5,835 nt of DNA from JACZST01 sp036985755 (GTDB lineage Bacteria; Actinomycetota; Acidimicrobiia; Spongiisociales; UBA5794): contig BTQG01000122.1 in assembly GCA_036985755.1 (NCBI GenBank), forward strand, positions 1 to 5,835, read 5' to 3'. Below the pieces are notes generated by a model, which saw only the letters and a list, made by a program, of their open reading frames with translations, was not told the DNA's origin and did no database searches. Numbering within the stretch: the first letter of the stretch is position 1; every line of letters begins with the position of its first letter. The position numbers were made by a program, and so were the translations under genes. Of this stretch, positions 5,230 to 5,835 are shown one piece after another.

Positions 5230-5835
5230 TTGACGGTCGAGGTCACACAGCACGAGCAGACCCCGCTGTGGCGCAATGCCACTTTCCTGAAATGGCTGGC
5301 GCAGATCCTGACCCTGCTCGGTGTCACCGCCCTGTTTGTCATCCTCGCCTCACAGGCCGTCGAAAACTTCAACAGGTCCGGGATCTCGTTCGGTTTCGAT
5401 TGGCTCACCGATCCGACCGGGGTCGACATCCGTGAGGGTATCGACACTTCCCCCAGCAGCGGAGCCCGCGCCCTCGCCGTGGGTGCGGTGAACACGATCC
5501 GGGTGACGGTCTCCGGGATCCTGGCGGCAACGATCCTCGGGGTCATCATCGGCATCGGCAGGCTTTCCAACAACTGGATCGTCAACAAGATATCCACCGT
5601 CTACATCGAAACGATCAGGAATATCCCGCTGCTCGTCCAGATGTTCTTCTGGTCGGCCTTGGCGATCACCCTTCCCAGCCTCACCGCAGACGACATCGGC
5701 GAGTACTGGTTCAAGGCGTCCAATCGCGGCTTTGCTTTTGCCTGGATCTTCCCCAGCGGCGGGTTCTGGCCGTGGTTCACCATCGTCGTCGCCGGCATGT
5801 TCGTCGGGCGGTACGTGGCCCGCTGGCAGCGCCGC
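5230..5835 (+). CDS. aapQ: Amino-acid ABC transporter permease, AapQ-like (5' part, runs off the window)
   Basis: Inner-membrane permease of the HisM/AapQ type, forming the channel with a second permease (AapM) in the general L-amino acid system. The frame is open for 202 codons to the window edge, roughly half of a typical AapQ of about 400 residues. Features: a hydrophilic N-terminus; a first membrane segment at about residues 19-41; an external region with GISFGFDWLTDPTGVDI (51-67), typical of AapQ; the permease-domain start VGAVNTIRVTVSG (84-96); hydrophobic helix 97-109; YIETIRNIPLLVQMFFW (125-141), the conserved family core; and a further helix at 179-197. The next internal ATG is codon 138, so the TTG start with its GGGAGG site is preferred. 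The downstream partners (AapM, ATPase AapP) should lie beyond the window. Confidence 0.9.
   Translation, partial: MTVEVTQHEQTPLWRNATFLKWLAQILTLLGVTALFVILASQAVENFNRSGISFGFDWLTDPTGVDIREGIDTSPSSGARALAVGAVNTIRVTVSGILAATILGVIIGIGRLSNNWIVNKISTVYIETIRNIPLLVQMFFWSALAITLPSLTADDIGEYWFKASNRGFAFAWIFPSGGFWPWFTIVVAGMFVGRYVARWQRR

Noticed and set aside
5199..5597. Minus-strand 132-codon frame
   Set aside because: It is antisense to the AapQ-like permease, which has family motifs and a ribosome-binding site on the plus strand.

Overview
The window reads as ordinary high-GC actinobacterial chromosome. The best guess is Actinomycetota, perhaps an Acidimicrobiia-like lineage. That guess rests on GC-rich third codon positions, a Thr/Gly-rich lipoprotein linker in the binding protein, use of a TTG start, and the style of the proteins. 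No rRNA or marker gene is present, so the taxon is an inference.

Layout, left to right: (i) 1-335 has no intact gene. It holds an exact 121-bp direct repeat (1-121 and 258-378) separated by a GC-rich hairpin cluster. The second copy runs into the 3' end of purD, so the first copy carries a duplicated relic of the purD tail. (ii) 336-2863, minus strand: purA followed by purD, overlapping by an ATGA, which is a translationally coupled pair of purine-biosynthesis genes. (iii) 2864-3295 is the divergent intergenic region. It is almost filled by two tandem repeat families: about 13 units of 14-17 bp (2906-3110) and about 12 heptamers of the form ACTNNNN (3141-3236). A good -10 box for purA lies at the near edge of the first array. 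(iv) 3296-3820, plus strand: a YjbQ/UPF0047-family protein. (v) 3987 to the right edge, plus strand: the start of an amino-acid ABC transporter of the Aap (general L-amino acid) type. It comprises a lipoprotein binding protein (AapJ-like), a strong intrinsic terminator, and the first half of an AapQ-like permease that opens with TTG and runs off the window.

Functionally, purA commits IMP to AMP synthesis and purD performs the second step of the IMP pathway. The Aap-like genes would import amino acids. No direct functional link between the purine and transport genes is visible.

I found no defence system, mobile element with a transposase, CRISPR array, tRNA or rRNA. The unusual content is the repeat landscape: three kinds of short repeat crowd the gene borders, and one has duplicated the end of a housekeeping gene.
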